From Virgibacillus indicus (GTDB lineage: Bacteria; Bacillota; Bacilli; Bacillales; Amphibacillaceae), in assembly GCF_002266285.1 (NCBI RefSeq), contig NZ_NPMS01000007.1, forward strand, positions 1-64,000: a stretch of 64,000 nucleotides of DNA, given 5' to 3'. A program made the position numbers and the translations under genes. This document shows, piece by piece, positions 8,148 to 17,946 of this stretch; positions within the stretch are counted from its first letter, which is position 1; each line of letters begins with the position of its first letter. The notes beneath the pieces were generated by a model. That model searched no databases and had not been told where the DNA came from. It saw only the letters and a list, made by a program, of their open reading frames with translations.

Positions 8148-9752
8148 ATGAACACCGAAACAAATGTACATGATGAACTAGGAAAGATGTTGGAACGTGC
8201 ACGAAGAAATACGCTGGGAGATTTATTGGCCAGAACCAGGGACCGCATGCCGGACAAGTTCGCATTTGCATACAATGGGAAACGTTTGAACTATGCAGAA
8301 CTGGATGATCTGGTAAACCAGACAGCTAATGCATTTCTTGAAGATAGAATGAAAAAAGGAAATATGATTACAGTAATGTCGAAAAACAGTCTGGATTTTG
8401 TCATCACTAATTTTGCCTTAGCCCGTATTGGTGCTGTAATGATTCCAATCAACTATATGCTGCAAATTGAAGATGTCCAGTACATTCTGGAACACGCAGA
8501 GGCTGCTGGGTTTATTGCTTCCGAAGAATATGCTCCAGTACTTGACCAAAGTGCAGGAAGATTGGAAATCAAACATAGATATTTGATGGATGTACCTGCT
8601 GATTATAATGGAAAACTATCTGATTGGAAGCCATTATCAGCTGCAGCTAAAGATCAGCCGGCAGATTTTGTTGATGCGGAAATTTATGATGACGATCTGG
8701 CACATGTTTTATATACAAGCGGGACAGAATCGCGTCCGAAAGGGGTAATGCTCTCACATAAAAGTATTATTAATGAATATGTGAGCTGTATTGTGGATGG
8801 AAAAATGGATTCAGAGGATGTAGCAATTCATGCGTTGCCACTTTATCATAGTGCCCAGCTGCATGTGTTTTTAGGACCAAGTGTTTATGTTGGTTCCAGT
8901 GGAATTATTCTTGGAGCGGCAAGTCCGGAACTGATTTTAAAGACGATTGAGGAAGAGGGAGCAACCCAGCTTTTTTGCCCGCCAACGGTATGGATCGCTC
9001 TCCTTCGTCATCCTGATTTTGATAAACGTGATTTATCTACGCTTGAAAAATGCTACTATGGTGCAGCAATTATGCCACGTGAAATTTTGAAAGAGCTTGC
9101 GGATCGACTGCCAAACGCTCGGTTCTGGAATTTCTATGGACAGACAGAGGTTGCTCCACTAGCTACAGCATTGCAGCCCGAAGACCAATTGAGAAAGCTT
9201 GGTTCAGCCGGTGTTGCAACATTAAATGTGCAAACCAAAATTGTGGATGAGAATGATGTTGAGGTGCCACGCGGAGAGATAGGAGAGATTATCCATCGCA
9301 CCCCACATGCGATGAAGGGCTACCTGCATGACCCAGAAAAAACAGCGGAAGCTTTTAAGGGCGGCTGGTTCCATAGCGGTGACCTTGGCGTAATGGATGA
9401 AGAAGGTTATGTAACGATTATCGATCGTAAAAAAGATATGATCAATACAGGTGGAGTGAATGTTTCCAGCAGGGAAGTTGAAGAAACAATTTATCAATTA
9501 GAAGGTGTTTCCGAGGTTGCCGTTATTAGTATTCCCGACGCTTACTGGATTGAGGCAGTGACAGCAATAGTAGTTCCTAAAGAAGGCTTTACTCTGACCA
9601 ACGAAGAAGTAATCGATTTTTGTAAAGATAAGCTATCGAAATTTAAAGTTCCAAAATATGTGGATATAACAGATGTACTTCCGAAAAATCCAAGTGGAAA
9701 AGTGCTGAAACGTTCGTTAAGGGATCAATATGAAGGACTGAGTGAAAAGTAA
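8148..9752 (+). CDS. Fatty acyl-CoA ligase / AMP-dependent synthetase
   Basis: The 534-residue ANL-family enzyme has the P-loop-like motif YTSGTESRPKGVMLSH, the adenylate motif FYGQTEVAP, the hinge motif WFHSGDLGVMDEEGY and the C-terminal catalytic lysine region NPSGKVLKRSLRDQY. It should form an acyl-AMP and then an acyl-CoA in the cytosol; substrate chain length cannot be read. The start at ATG 8148 follows AGGAG with 8-base spacing; a GTG at 8139 is less likely. It stands alone, ends in a terminator, and has no beta-oxidation genes nearby. Confidence 0.88.
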   Translation: MNTETNVHDELGKMLERARRNTLGDLLARTRDRMPDKFAFAYNGKRLNYAELDDLVNQTANAFLEDRMKKGNMITVMSKNSLDFVITNFALARIGAVMIPINYMLQIEDVQYILEHAEAAGFIASEEYAPVLDQSAGRLEIKHRYLMDVPADYNGKLSDWKPLSAAAKDQPADFVDAEIYDDDLAHVLYTSGTESRPKGVMLSHKSIINEYVSCIVDGKMDSEDVAIHALPLYHSAQLHVFLGPSVYVGSSGIILGAASPELILKTIEEEGATQLFCPPTVWIALLRHPDFDKRDLSTLEKCYYGAAIMPREILKELADRLPNARFWNFYGQTEVAPLATALQPEDQLRKLGSAGVATLNVQTKIVDENDVEVPRGEIGEIIHRTPHAMKGYLHDPEKTAEAFKGGWFHSGDLGVMDEEGYVTIIDRKKDMINTGGVNVSSREVEETIYQLEGVSEVAVISIPDAYWIEAVTAIVVPKEGFTLTNEEVIDFCKDKLSKFKVPKYVDITDVLPKNPSGKVLKRSLRDQYEGLSEK

Positions 9753-9758
9753 TGATTT

Positions 9759-9792
9759 AAAGAACGCTGTGCAACTGCAGTGTTCTTTTTTC
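9759..9792 (+). terminator. Rho-independent terminator after the acyl-CoA ligase gene
   Basis: AAAGAACGCTG pairs with CAGTGTTCTTT across a short loop and is followed by T residues. Confidence 0.85.
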
Positions 9793-9880
9793 CACCAAGA
9801 TTACCGCCACCTTTTATATAAATAAATCTGAAGCATAGAATAAAAGTAAAATGAAACACTAATGAATGGAGGTGTTTTAA

Positions 9881-10021
9881 TTGGCTAAAAAGAATGATAA
9901 TTGGAGTAAAAGAAGGATAAATTCGAGTGTGAATCCTCAAGGGCTAACCGAAGATACGGCCGATCAGCAGCCAAAGTCGCAGCTTGAACAACGATCAAAA
10001 AAGAAAAACACGAAGATTTAG
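9881..10021 (+). CDS. sspL: Small acid-soluble spore protein L
   Basis: A 46-residue frame starts at TTG behind TGGAGGTG. The C-terminal half (SSVNPQGLTEDTADQQPKSQ then LEQRSKKKNTKI) aligns with B. subtilis SspL (VTPQG ... NDPKTELEERAKKSNTK). SspL is a minor spore-core protein made in the forespore under sigma-G, so this marks the host as a spore former. It lies just before a csgA-like gene, another forespore gene. Confidence 0.85.
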   Translation: MAKKNDNWSKRRINSSVNPQGLTEDTADQQPKSQLEQRSKKKNTKI

Positions 10022-10024
10022 AAG

Positions 10025-10281
10025 GTGAATAAGATCGACTATACATTAGATTATTTGCGTGAATCATTGTCAAATTATAAAGAAAGCGAAATGTGCAAGC
10101 AAATTGTTTCAAGCTTGAATCAAAAAGTTATACAGGTGAAGGTGAATTTGTAAAAGTTCTGAATGAAGAAGAGATACAGTATTTAAATGATGTACTGGAG
10201 CAGGAATTGAAATATGCTAAAAATGTCCAACATGATATCAGGGTGAAAGAACTAACGGAAGTATATGAGCTACTATTTTGA
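10025..10281 (+). pseudogene. csgA: csgA-like sporulation protein gene with a frameshift
   Basis: The first half is in one frame from GTG 10025 (IDYTLDYLRESLSNYKESEM, then CKQIVSSLNQK) and the second half in the -1 frame (SYTGEGEFVKVL, then NDVLEQELKYAKN and KELTEVYELLF). Joined across the A run at 10122-10126, the product aligns along its length with B. subtilis CsgA (82 residues), with no gap between the conserved Cys and EFVK. The data fit loss of one A in that homopolymer, by real mutation or sequence error. CsgA is a sigma-G-dependent forespore protein. An ATG at 10093 would give a 62-residue fragment. Confidence 0.75.
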
Positions 10282-10300
10282 AGTTAGGATAAAATTCCCA

Positions 10301-10329
10301 TTGAAATTTAGTTGAGGAAGGTATATGAT
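10301..10329 (+). promoter_or_regulatory. Sigma-A promoter of the 6S RNA gene
   Basis: TTGAAA (10301-10306) and TATGAT (10324-10329) have a 17-base spacer. Transcription should begin near 10336. Confidence 0.8.
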
Positions 10330-10335
10330 ATAAAT

Positions 10336-10527
10336 ACAAGCTACGATGTACGTATTCAAATAAGTTTTAACCTCTAACAGATGAATAGGGAGTTTTATAT
10401 CGGGACAGTAATGTCGAGCCGTCAACATGCAGCGGAAGACAGGATGGTTTCTGCAAACACCCACTTGGAGAAGTGGTGGTTTAAAACTTTTTATACTCAA
10501 TACGGCAATTGTGGCCTGTACTTATAC
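10336..10527 (+). ncRNA. ssrS: 6S RNA
   Basis: There is no frame here, but the two arms of this roughly 190-base segment pair over long stretches. The 5' arm from about 10328 (TATAA-TACA-GC-AC ... CGTATT) matches the reverse complement of 10498-10527 with mostly G-U-compatible differences. Further in, AAGTTTTAA/TTTAAAACTT pairs, and a terminal region contains AAACACCCACTT/AAGTGGTGGTTT. A long imperfect rod of about 200 bases with internal bubbles, its own sigma-A promoter and a terminator is the architecture of 6S RNA, which sequesters sigma-A RNA polymerase. The location between csgA and a VOC gene is not diagnostic. Confidence 0.75.
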
Positions 10528-10537
10528 AAATAATCGG

Positions 10538-10568
10538 GATCAGTTTCTTTTTGGAAACTGATCTTTTT
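10538..10568 (+). terminator. Rho-independent terminator after 6S RNA
   Basis: GATCAGTTTC and GAAACTGATC flank a 6-base loop and are followed by TTTTT. Confidence 0.9.
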
Positions 10569-10689
10569 ACGTTTAATTAGAACAGAATCTGGCCCCTATA
10601 AGTAATTCTTTCATCTTCTGATAACAAATGTATATTATACTTATCTGTCATCTAAAGCTATGATTAAGATAAAAAGAGGAGGCGATTGA

Positions 10690-11058
10690 ATGGATTTTTA
10701 TTATGAAAAATTTGATCATGTTCAACTAGCAGCACCTGGTGGAACAGAGGACTTGGCTAGAAGTTTTTACAGCGAGCAGCTGGGTTTTAAAGAAGTCGAG
10801 AAACCAAGTTCACTTAGAAAAAATGGTGGTGTTTGGTTCGAGGCGGGAAATATCCAAATACATATTGGTATTGAAGAGCCGTTTGCTCCAGCAAAAAAAG
10901 CACATCCTGCAATCCTTGTGAAAAATATTGAAATTATGAAAACCTTCTTAACAGAAAAAAATATAGAATTTTCAATAGATGATCGCTTGCCTGGTGCAAA
11001 TCGATTCTACGTTTCAGACCCATTTGGCAATCGGATTGAGTTTTTGGAATGGGAATAA
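10690..11058 (+). CDS. VOC-family (glyoxalase/dioxygenase fold) protein
   Basis: The 122-residue protein has two beta-alpha-beta-beta-beta halves: FDHVQLAAPGGTEDLARSFY near the start and HPAILVKNIEIMKTFLTEKN in the second half, ending ADRFYVSDPFGNRIEFLEW-like (here NRFYVSDPFGNRIEFLEW). His in DHVQLA, His in IQIHIG and Glu in IEFLEW are plausible metal ligands. Members include glyoxalases, dioxygenases and antibiotic-binding proteins; the substrate cannot be read. The start follows AGAGGAGG. It stands alone. Confidence 0.8.
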   Translation: MDFYYEKFDHVQLAAPGGTEDLARSFYSEQLGFKEVEKPSSLRKNGGVWFEAGNIQIHIGIEEPFAPAKKAHPAILVKNIEIMKTFLTEKNIEFSIDDRLPGANRFYVSDPFGNRIEFLEWE

Positions 11059-11164
11059 CTGAGTGGCGTATTCTCGAAATTGTTTGAATGGTTTTTTATT
11101 TTTCCAGGTGCTTGAAAATGTTGAATCACGTGCTATACTAGTAACATTCTTTAATTGAATACTA

Positions 11165-13274
<2,110 letters not shown>

Positions 13275-13305
13275 ACGATCTTTAAAGATAAAAAATGTTT
13301 GTACA

Positions 13306-13338
13306 AAAAGGGGATGCGAAATAAGCATTTCCTTTTTT
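13306..13338 (+). terminator. Rho-independent terminator after pbuX
   Basis: AAAAGGGGATGC pairs with GCATTTCCTTTT over 12 pairs including two G-U, then T residues. Confidence 0.9.
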
Positions 13339-13375
13339 ACACTGATAGGAAAGTATAACTTTTAAGGAAATCAGT

Positions 13376-13432
13376 ATAAGTGCAACTAAGGCTTTCGCCA
13401 TTAAAGCTTGGTGATAAGCCAAGTTTACTAAG
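13376..13432 (+). repeat. Dispersed hairpin repeat, copy A
   Basis: The segment TGCAACTAAGGCTTTCGCCA, then TTAAAGCTTGGTGATAAGCC and AAGTTTA, resembles a second segment at 44062-44119 (GTGCTACTAATGGCTTTCAC, then CATTAAA). Each can form a short hairpin. I do not recognise the family; both copies lie in intergenic DNA. Confidence 0.45.
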
Positions 13433-13485
13433 GTTTTTCCAATAAAAATGCAGTGTATAATTATTATAAATTTTCAAAAAATAGC

Positions 13486-13514
13486 TTGACATATATAAAT
13501 AGGTTGACTAATAT
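13486..13514 (+). promoter_or_regulatory. Sigma-A promoter of the DUF2294 gene
   Basis: TTGACA (13486-13491) and TAATAT (13509-13514) have a 17-base spacer, 26 bases before the start codon. Confidence 0.8.
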
Positions 13515-13540
13515 ATTGAGTAATAGGGGAGGGTAGAAAA

Positions 13541-13927
13541 TTGAATGTAACGCTAACTGCAAATGAAAGTCGCTTATTAAAAAAGACCATTGCTCAAGCA
13601 TATAATAGAATTAACCAGGAATTATATGCAACAGGGGTAGTTAGTCAACGGATCAATTTTTTATATGACAGGGTTATCATCTTCGCTCAACACAAAAGAG
13701 TTCCTGCTTTTACAGCTTTGAGTAAAAATTTTAAAGAACTGACAGCCTATGCGGATGCAGCTCTTATCTCCGAATTTAAAGCGAAATTGAAACAAGAAAT
13801 TGAAGAGCTTACAGGTCACTCGGTAGTATCAGTTTTAAAAGATTATGATACAGTGACAGAACATGCATGCTGTGTAGTTATTTTTGATAAAGAAAACTCA
13901 CCGATTGTTGACCCTGAAAATAGATAA
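13541..13927 (+). CDS. DUF2294-like protein
   Basis: The 128-residue protein is soluble, with an N-terminal helix ESRLLKKTIAQAYNRINQEL, a strand region RINFLYDRVIIFAQHKRVP, and a late EIEELTGHSVVSVLKDYDT followed by CVVIFD. This order and the ELTGHxVxSxxxDxxT pattern recall DUF2294 proteins, whose biochemical role is unknown. It has its own promoter with a TTG start after AGGGGAGGG and lies between xanthine transport and the second permease. A link to purine metabolism is only positional. Confidence 0.6.
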   Translation: MNVTLTANESRLLKKTIAQAYNRINQELYATGVVSQRINFLYDRVIIFAQHKRVPAFTALSKNFKELTAYADAALISEFKAKLKQEIEELTGHSVVSVLKDYDTVTEHACCVVIFDKENSPIVDPENR

Positions 13928-14039
13928 TAGAGGCATTATGTACATATATTGTTTTTAAAACTTGTATACCCCATCGAATTTCTTCCAGCTGACAAGTTAT
14001 TCTTTCCCTGACAATCTAATTAACCTTTATAATTTTCTT

Positions 14040-14187
14040 AAGGCATTGGAGCATTAACGCAAGTCCGTTTTTGATCCAGGCTGTTTATGAGCGGTTACAT
14101 AAAGTCTCTGTTATACGGGGGTTACTTGAACCGCAGATTTAGAATATTTCCTCGACGGATGAAATATTCTAAATCTGCGGTTTTTTT
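14040..14187 (+). ncRNA. Structured leader with terminator, copy 1 of 3 (candidate riboswitch)
   Basis: A TATAAT box (14028-14033) precedes a leader whose core closely matches one at 16178-16256. GCGGTT (14091-14096) can pair with AACCGC (14129-14134) around an inner hairpin CTCTG-TTATA-CGGGG. It can instead pair with upstream TTAACGC (14054-14060). AACCGC also forms the foot of a 22-base-pair terminator (14129-14187, CCGCAGATTTAGAATATTTC and its complement, then seven T). The three pairings are mutually exclusive, as expected for a transcription-attenuating switch. The gene controlled is the purine permease at 14448. I cannot assign it to a named class. Confidence 0.75.
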
Positions 14188-14282
14188 CTGAAGCAGCAAG
14201 GGTTTACTTTTTGACTAAAGTTTATTTTACTAGCTATCAAAGCAGAATATGAACTTGTCAAAATGCTATAGTTAGAAAAAAA

Positions 14283-14296
14283 TGAAAGCGCTTTTA
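14283..14296 (+). promoter_or_regulatory. Probable cre (CcpA-binding) site
   Basis: TGAAAGCGCTTTTA matches the catabolite responsive element consensus TGWAANCGNTNWCA with one deviation. It lies inside the leader of the 14448 permease, so CcpA bound here would act as a roadblock (inference). Confidence 0.55.
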
Positions 14297-14447
14297 TTAA
14301 AGTTGATAAAAGCATGGGAAGGAGGTTTCCACATAGTTTATTCTACAATTGAATGCAATTTTTTCTGATTTAGTAATGGAAATTTGTTAGGACATCCCAA
14401 GAATTGGATTGAAGTTGTTTCAAACAATTAATAGGGAGTGAAGGTAA

Positions 14448-15971
14448 TTGAGTAAAACCGCAGTTCATTATCCATGGTATAAAAAAGAAGATACGGATGC
14501 ATTTTTTGCTTTGTTTCAAAACAACCTGGCGAACTTTGTGATTATATCGGTTTCGATGTTAGGTATGGGATTTCCAGCAGAAATTGTATTTGGCCGTGTG
14601 GTTCCAGGTGCGGCAATTGCTGTATTGGCTGGTAATTTGTACTACGCCCATATGGCAAAAAGGCTGGCAATTAAAGAGCAGCGTACGGATGTAACGGCAT
14701 TAGCCTATGGTATTAGCACACCGCCAATGTTCGTGTTTTTGTTTGGAGTTATGGCACCAGCACTGGCGCTTACAGAAAGTCATGAAATGGCATGGAAAAT
14801 TGCTGTTGCCGCATGTTTTATAAGTGGAATAGTGGAAGCACTGATGGGATTCATTGGCAGATGGATACACAAAAACATACCCAGGGCTGCCATGCTCGGT
14901 GCATTAGCAGGTTTGGCACTCACTTTCATTGCTGGGGAAATGATGTTTAATACATTGCAAATTCCTGTCATTGGACTCGTAGTTCTTGCGATTATCATAG
15001 TCGGTATCATTGGTAAAATAGCTATGCCTTTCAAAATTCCAGCCACATTATTTGCAATTATTGTTGGAACGTTATTAGCATATATTTTGGGATATGCAAA
15101 ACTGAGCGGAGTTACCGAAGGCCTTTCCCAATTAGGATTTTATCCATTCCTTCCTACACTGGCCACTATTGAAGGCCTGGGGCTGCTTTTTGGTACTGCG
15201 GCAACTATTTTTGCTGTTGTACTTCCCATCACGATTTATAATGCAATTGAAACAATGAATAATGTGGAGGCAGTTGGAGCGCTTGGGGATAAATATGATA
15301 TTAAGGAAAGTATGATTGTTGATGGTATTGGTACAATGGTTGGTCCGATTTTTGGCGGAGCCTTCCCTACTACCGTGTACATGGCATCTACCGGTTCTAA
15401 ATGGATGGGTGCTGGAAGAGGGTATAGTATATTAAACGGTATTGTTTATGTTTTGGCTGCAATGTTCGGACTTGTTGCCGTCATCTCGTCTATTATTCCC
15501 CTTTCGGCAATTGCACCGATTATGGTATTCATTGGAATCTCCATGATTGCAACCGCTTATCAGACATCCCATAGTAAATATTTCCCTGCCATTGCAATCG
15601 CTATGATTCCATACTTCTCAAATTATATCATGACTCGGTTTAATAGCGGTGCAGAGGAGGTAGTGGCTGGTATTTCTTCAGCTATTGTGCCATTAGGGCA
15701 GGGAGCACTTATTTCTGCGATCATTTTAGGAGCGATAGTGGTGTGTATTATTGATGTTGATTTCAAGCGGGCATCGCTATTCTCTTTCTCTGGTATGCTG
15801 CTTTCGTTTTTTGGCATCATTCACGCACCAGCAATAGCTTTTAATGCATCTCAGGAGTATGCAATCGGTTATTTAATAATTGGGATATACTTCCTGATAA
15901 TGTCAAGGACAGTGTCCCAGGAAAAACAGCTTAATAAACAAGATGAACTAACAGACAGAAAAGCAAACTAA
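14448..15971 (+). CDS. NCS2-like purine/xanthine permease
   Basis: The 507-residue protein has 12-14 membrane segments, starting HYPWYKKEDTDAFFALFQNN and including DVTALAYGISTPPMFVFLFG and NAIETMNNVEAVGALGDKYD. It is closest in pattern to the xanthine/uracil/vitamin C permease superfamily but distinct from the pbuX product and the AzgA-type permease in this window, so substrate is not assigned. It starts at TTG after GGGAGTG. It is preceded by the attenuator-type leader and a cre-like site and followed by the BMC operon, which has the same type of leader. It may bring in the BMC substrate (inference). Confidence 0.8.
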   Translation: MSKTAVHYPWYKKEDTDAFFALFQNNLANFVIISVSMLGMGFPAEIVFGRVVPGAAIAVLAGNLYYAHMAKRLAIKEQRTDVTALAYGISTPPMFVFLFGVMAPALALTESHEMAWKIAVAACFISGIVEALMGFIGRWIHKNIPRAAMLGALAGLALTFIAGEMMFNTLQIPVIGLVVLAIIIVGIIGKIAMPFKIPATLFAIIVGTLLAYILGYAKLSGVTEGLSQLGFYPFLPTLATIEGLGLLFGTAATIFAVVLPITIYNAIETMNNVEAVGALGDKYDIKESMIVDGIGTMVGPIFGGAFPTTVYMASTGSKWMGAGRGYSILNGIVYVLAAMFGLVAVISSIIPLSAIAPIMVFIGISMIATAYQTSHSKYFPAIAIAMIPYFSNYIMTRFNSGAEEVVAGISSAIVPLGQGALISAIILGAIVVCIIDVDFKRASLFSFSGMLLSFFGIIHAPAIAFNASQEYAIGYLIIGIYFLIMSRTVSQEKQLNKQDELTDRKAN

Positions 15972-16096
15972 GATTAAAATATAAATGGAGGAAGGGTGTC
16001 TGAGTTTTGATGGCAGCCTTCCTGATTTATAGAATCAGAACATGCGTTATCAGCTTTTTTAATATTTTTAATTAATATAAATTTTCGGAATATATA

Positions 16097-16125
16097 TTGA
16101 CTTTTATAAGAAATTTTATTAATAT
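16097..16125 (+). promoter_or_regulatory. Sigma-A promoter of the BMC operon
   Basis: TTGACT (16097-16102) and TAATAT (16120-16125) have a 17-base spacer. It places the RNA start near 16132, just ahead of the structured leader. Confidence 0.8.
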
Positions 16126-16131
16126 AGTTAG

Positions 16132-16312
16132 TAGATTATAGTGAAAAAACAATAACTTCTTTAACGCTCCGGAACTGTAACGCAGGCCGTTTATGTTCTT
16201 GGCTGTTTTTGAAGCGGTTACATAAAGCTCTGTTAAACGGAGGTTATTTGAACCGCAGACTTAAAATATTTCCTGTTCTATATAGGAATTATTTTAAGTC
16301 TGCGGTTTTTTT
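16132..16312 (+). ncRNA. Structured leader with terminator, copy 2 of 3 (candidate riboswitch)
   Basis: TAACGC (16178-16183) is followed by a bulged hairpin (CAG-CC/GG-CTG), then GCGGTT (16214-16219), inner hairpin CTCTG-TTAAA-CGGAG, and AACCGC (16251-16256). The terminator is AACCGCAGACTTAAAATA paired with TATTTTAAGTCTGCGGTT-type sequence, ending in seven T (to 16312). It matches copy 1 base for base across ACATAAAG and GCGGTTACATAAAG, with pair-preserving changes in the inner stem. It controls the BMC operon. No known riboswitch class comes to mind; purine, guanidine-I, THF and preQ1 motifs are absent. Confidence 0.8.
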
Positions 16313-16447
16313 ATACAGTTATTTGTCGATAAGGGGGGAGTGAAAAAGACAAATAATAAAACATGAACATGAATATAGATAGAATACAAGCTATATCAAA
16401 ATGAAGTATTAAAGCAATTATTTGATATTAAAAAAGGAGAGAATTTA

Positions 16448-17929
16448 ATGGATTTAATCTTAAAAAACGCAGTAATTCCTCAGGGAGATAGAAAAGTCGA
16501 AACAAATATATTAATAGATAATGGAGAGATAGTTGGTTTTACAAATGCTGTTAATGGTCTGGCCGCTGATGAAATCATTGATATTAAAGGAAATCTCGTA
16601 GTACCAGGTTGTATCGATCCCCACACTCACTTCATGGATCCAGGTTTTACACATCGCGAAACATTTACAACCGGTACCAGATCAGCAGCTGCCGGTGGAA
16701 TTACAACACATATTGATATGCCATGCTGCAGCAAACCATCTGTCAGAGATAAAGAAAGTTTTCATAAAAAAATTGAGCCGTTAAGAGATCAGGCTTATAT
16801 TGATTATTGTTTCTGGGGAGGCATGACAGGTGAAGATGTGCGTGAAGGATTGCTGGATAATATTTATCCGCAAATAGAAGAAGGAGTAGTAGCCTTTAAG
16901 GTGTATATGACACCATCTGTACCAACATTCCCTAAAGTAACAGATGCGGAAATGCTGGAGATATTCAGTAAGATTGCTCCAACAGGTATGCCAATTGGAG
17001 TACATGCAGAAAACTATGAGATTTGTACGTTCTATACAGAAAAAATGAAAAAAGAGGGACGTATGGATGGTCCTGCATGGGCAGAAGCGAGGATGCCTCT
17101 TGCGGAAAAAGTAGCTATTCAGCTGATTATAAGTTTTGCGGAAGCCACAGGTGCGAGAGTTCATGTGGTTCATATGACTACCAAAGAAGGGGTTGAACTT
17201 GTCAGGGAAGCAAAAAAACGGGGGGTCAAAGTTACGGCAGAAACATGCCCGCACTATCTTGTACTTAATGCCCAGGATTCAATGACAGAGCGCGGAACCT
17301 TTGCAAAAATCGCTCCACCGCTTCGTGAAAAAGAAGATAATATTGTCCATTGGCAAGGTTTGGCGGATGGAACGATTGACTTTGTCGGGACAGATCATGC
17401 GCCATATGAAATTGAAACAGAAAAAGACGCACCCGATTCTGATATTTGGAATAGTTTTCCTGGAATTCCTGGAGTCGAAACAATGGTTCCAATTCTTGTC
17501 AGTGAAGGATTAAATAAAGGACGTTTGTCACTTTCCCGGTTTGTTGAGGTAACAAGCAGGAATGCGGCTATTCATTATGGGATTTATCCGAAAAAAGGTT
17601 CTATGGAGCTTGGAAGTGATGCTGATTTCACTGTTATAGATCTTGATCGTGAATATACGATTGACGAACAAAAAACAGAATCCATGGCAAAATACAATCC
17701 GCTGCATGGCATGGAATTAAAAGGAAAGCCAATCCAGACGATTGTCCGCGGAAAGGTTGTCTACGATGAAGATAATGGAGGAATTGTTGGCAAATCAGGC
17801 TACGGTGAATACGTAAAGCGGCAAAGTATCCAAAGACTTGATCGTACACTCAAATATGAAGTTTATGAAGAGAATGCGAAAGAGGCTGAATCTCAGCCGA
17901 GAAGAGAGAAAGCTTTAATTAATAATTAA
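16448..17929 (+). CDS. Cyclic amidohydrolase of the dihydroorotase/allantoinase/hydantoinase type; candidate xanthine amidohydrolase
   Basis: The 493-residue TIM-barrel enzyme has a full binuclear metal site: His59 and His61 in DPHTHFMDPGFTHRE, the carbamylated Lys151 in AFKVYMTPSVPTF, His186 in GVHAENYE, His242 in HVVHMTTKEG and Asp316 in VGTDHAPYE. It opens cyclic amides (ureide, hydantoin or dihydropyrimidine rings). A tail of about 40 charged residues after QSIQRLDRTL exceeds the normal length and might target the shell. It is the first gene of the BMC operon, followed by a cysteine hydrolase and UbiX/UbiD. I infer it hydrolyses xanthine to 4-ureido-5-imidazolecarboxylate; allantoin is the main alternative. 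Confidence 0.8.
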   Translation: MDLILKNAVIPQGDRKVETNILIDNGEIVGFTNAVNGLAADEIIDIKGNLVVPGCIDPHTHFMDPGFTHRETFTTGTRSAAAGGITTHIDMPCCSKPSVRDKESFHKKIEPLRDQAYIDYCFWGGMTGEDVREGLLDNIYPQIEEGVVAFKVYMTPSVPTFPKVTDAEMLEIFSKIAPTGMPIGVHAENYEICTFYTEKMKKEGRMDGPAWAEARMPLAEKVAIQLIISFAEATGARVHVVHMTTKEGVELVREAKKRGVKVTAETCPHYLVLNAQDSMTERGTFAKIAPPLREKEDNIVHWQGLADGTIDFVGTDHAPYEIETEKDAPDSDIWNSFPGIPGVETMVPILVSEGLNKGRLSLSRFVEVTSRNAAIHYGIYPKKGSMELGSDADFTVIDLDREYTIDEQKTESMAKYNPLHGMELKGKPIQTIVRGKVVYDEDNGGIVGKSGYGEYVKRQSIQRLDRTLKYEVYEENAKEAESQPRREKALINN

Positions 17930-17946
17930 GAGAGGATGAAAAGTAC

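Noticed and set aside
14040..14187. Leader 1 as an ordinary guanine riboswitch
   Set aside because: It lacks the J1/2 TATAA, J2/3 UUUCUACC and L3 CCGUAAA core present in the copies at 11165 and, in diverged form, at 29393.
16448..17929. Naming the BMC amidohydrolase allantoinase (allB)
   Set aside because: The motifs fit allantoinase, dihydroorotase and hydantoinase equally; there are no other allantoin genes nearby and the context (UbiD, Ade-like) points elsewhere.
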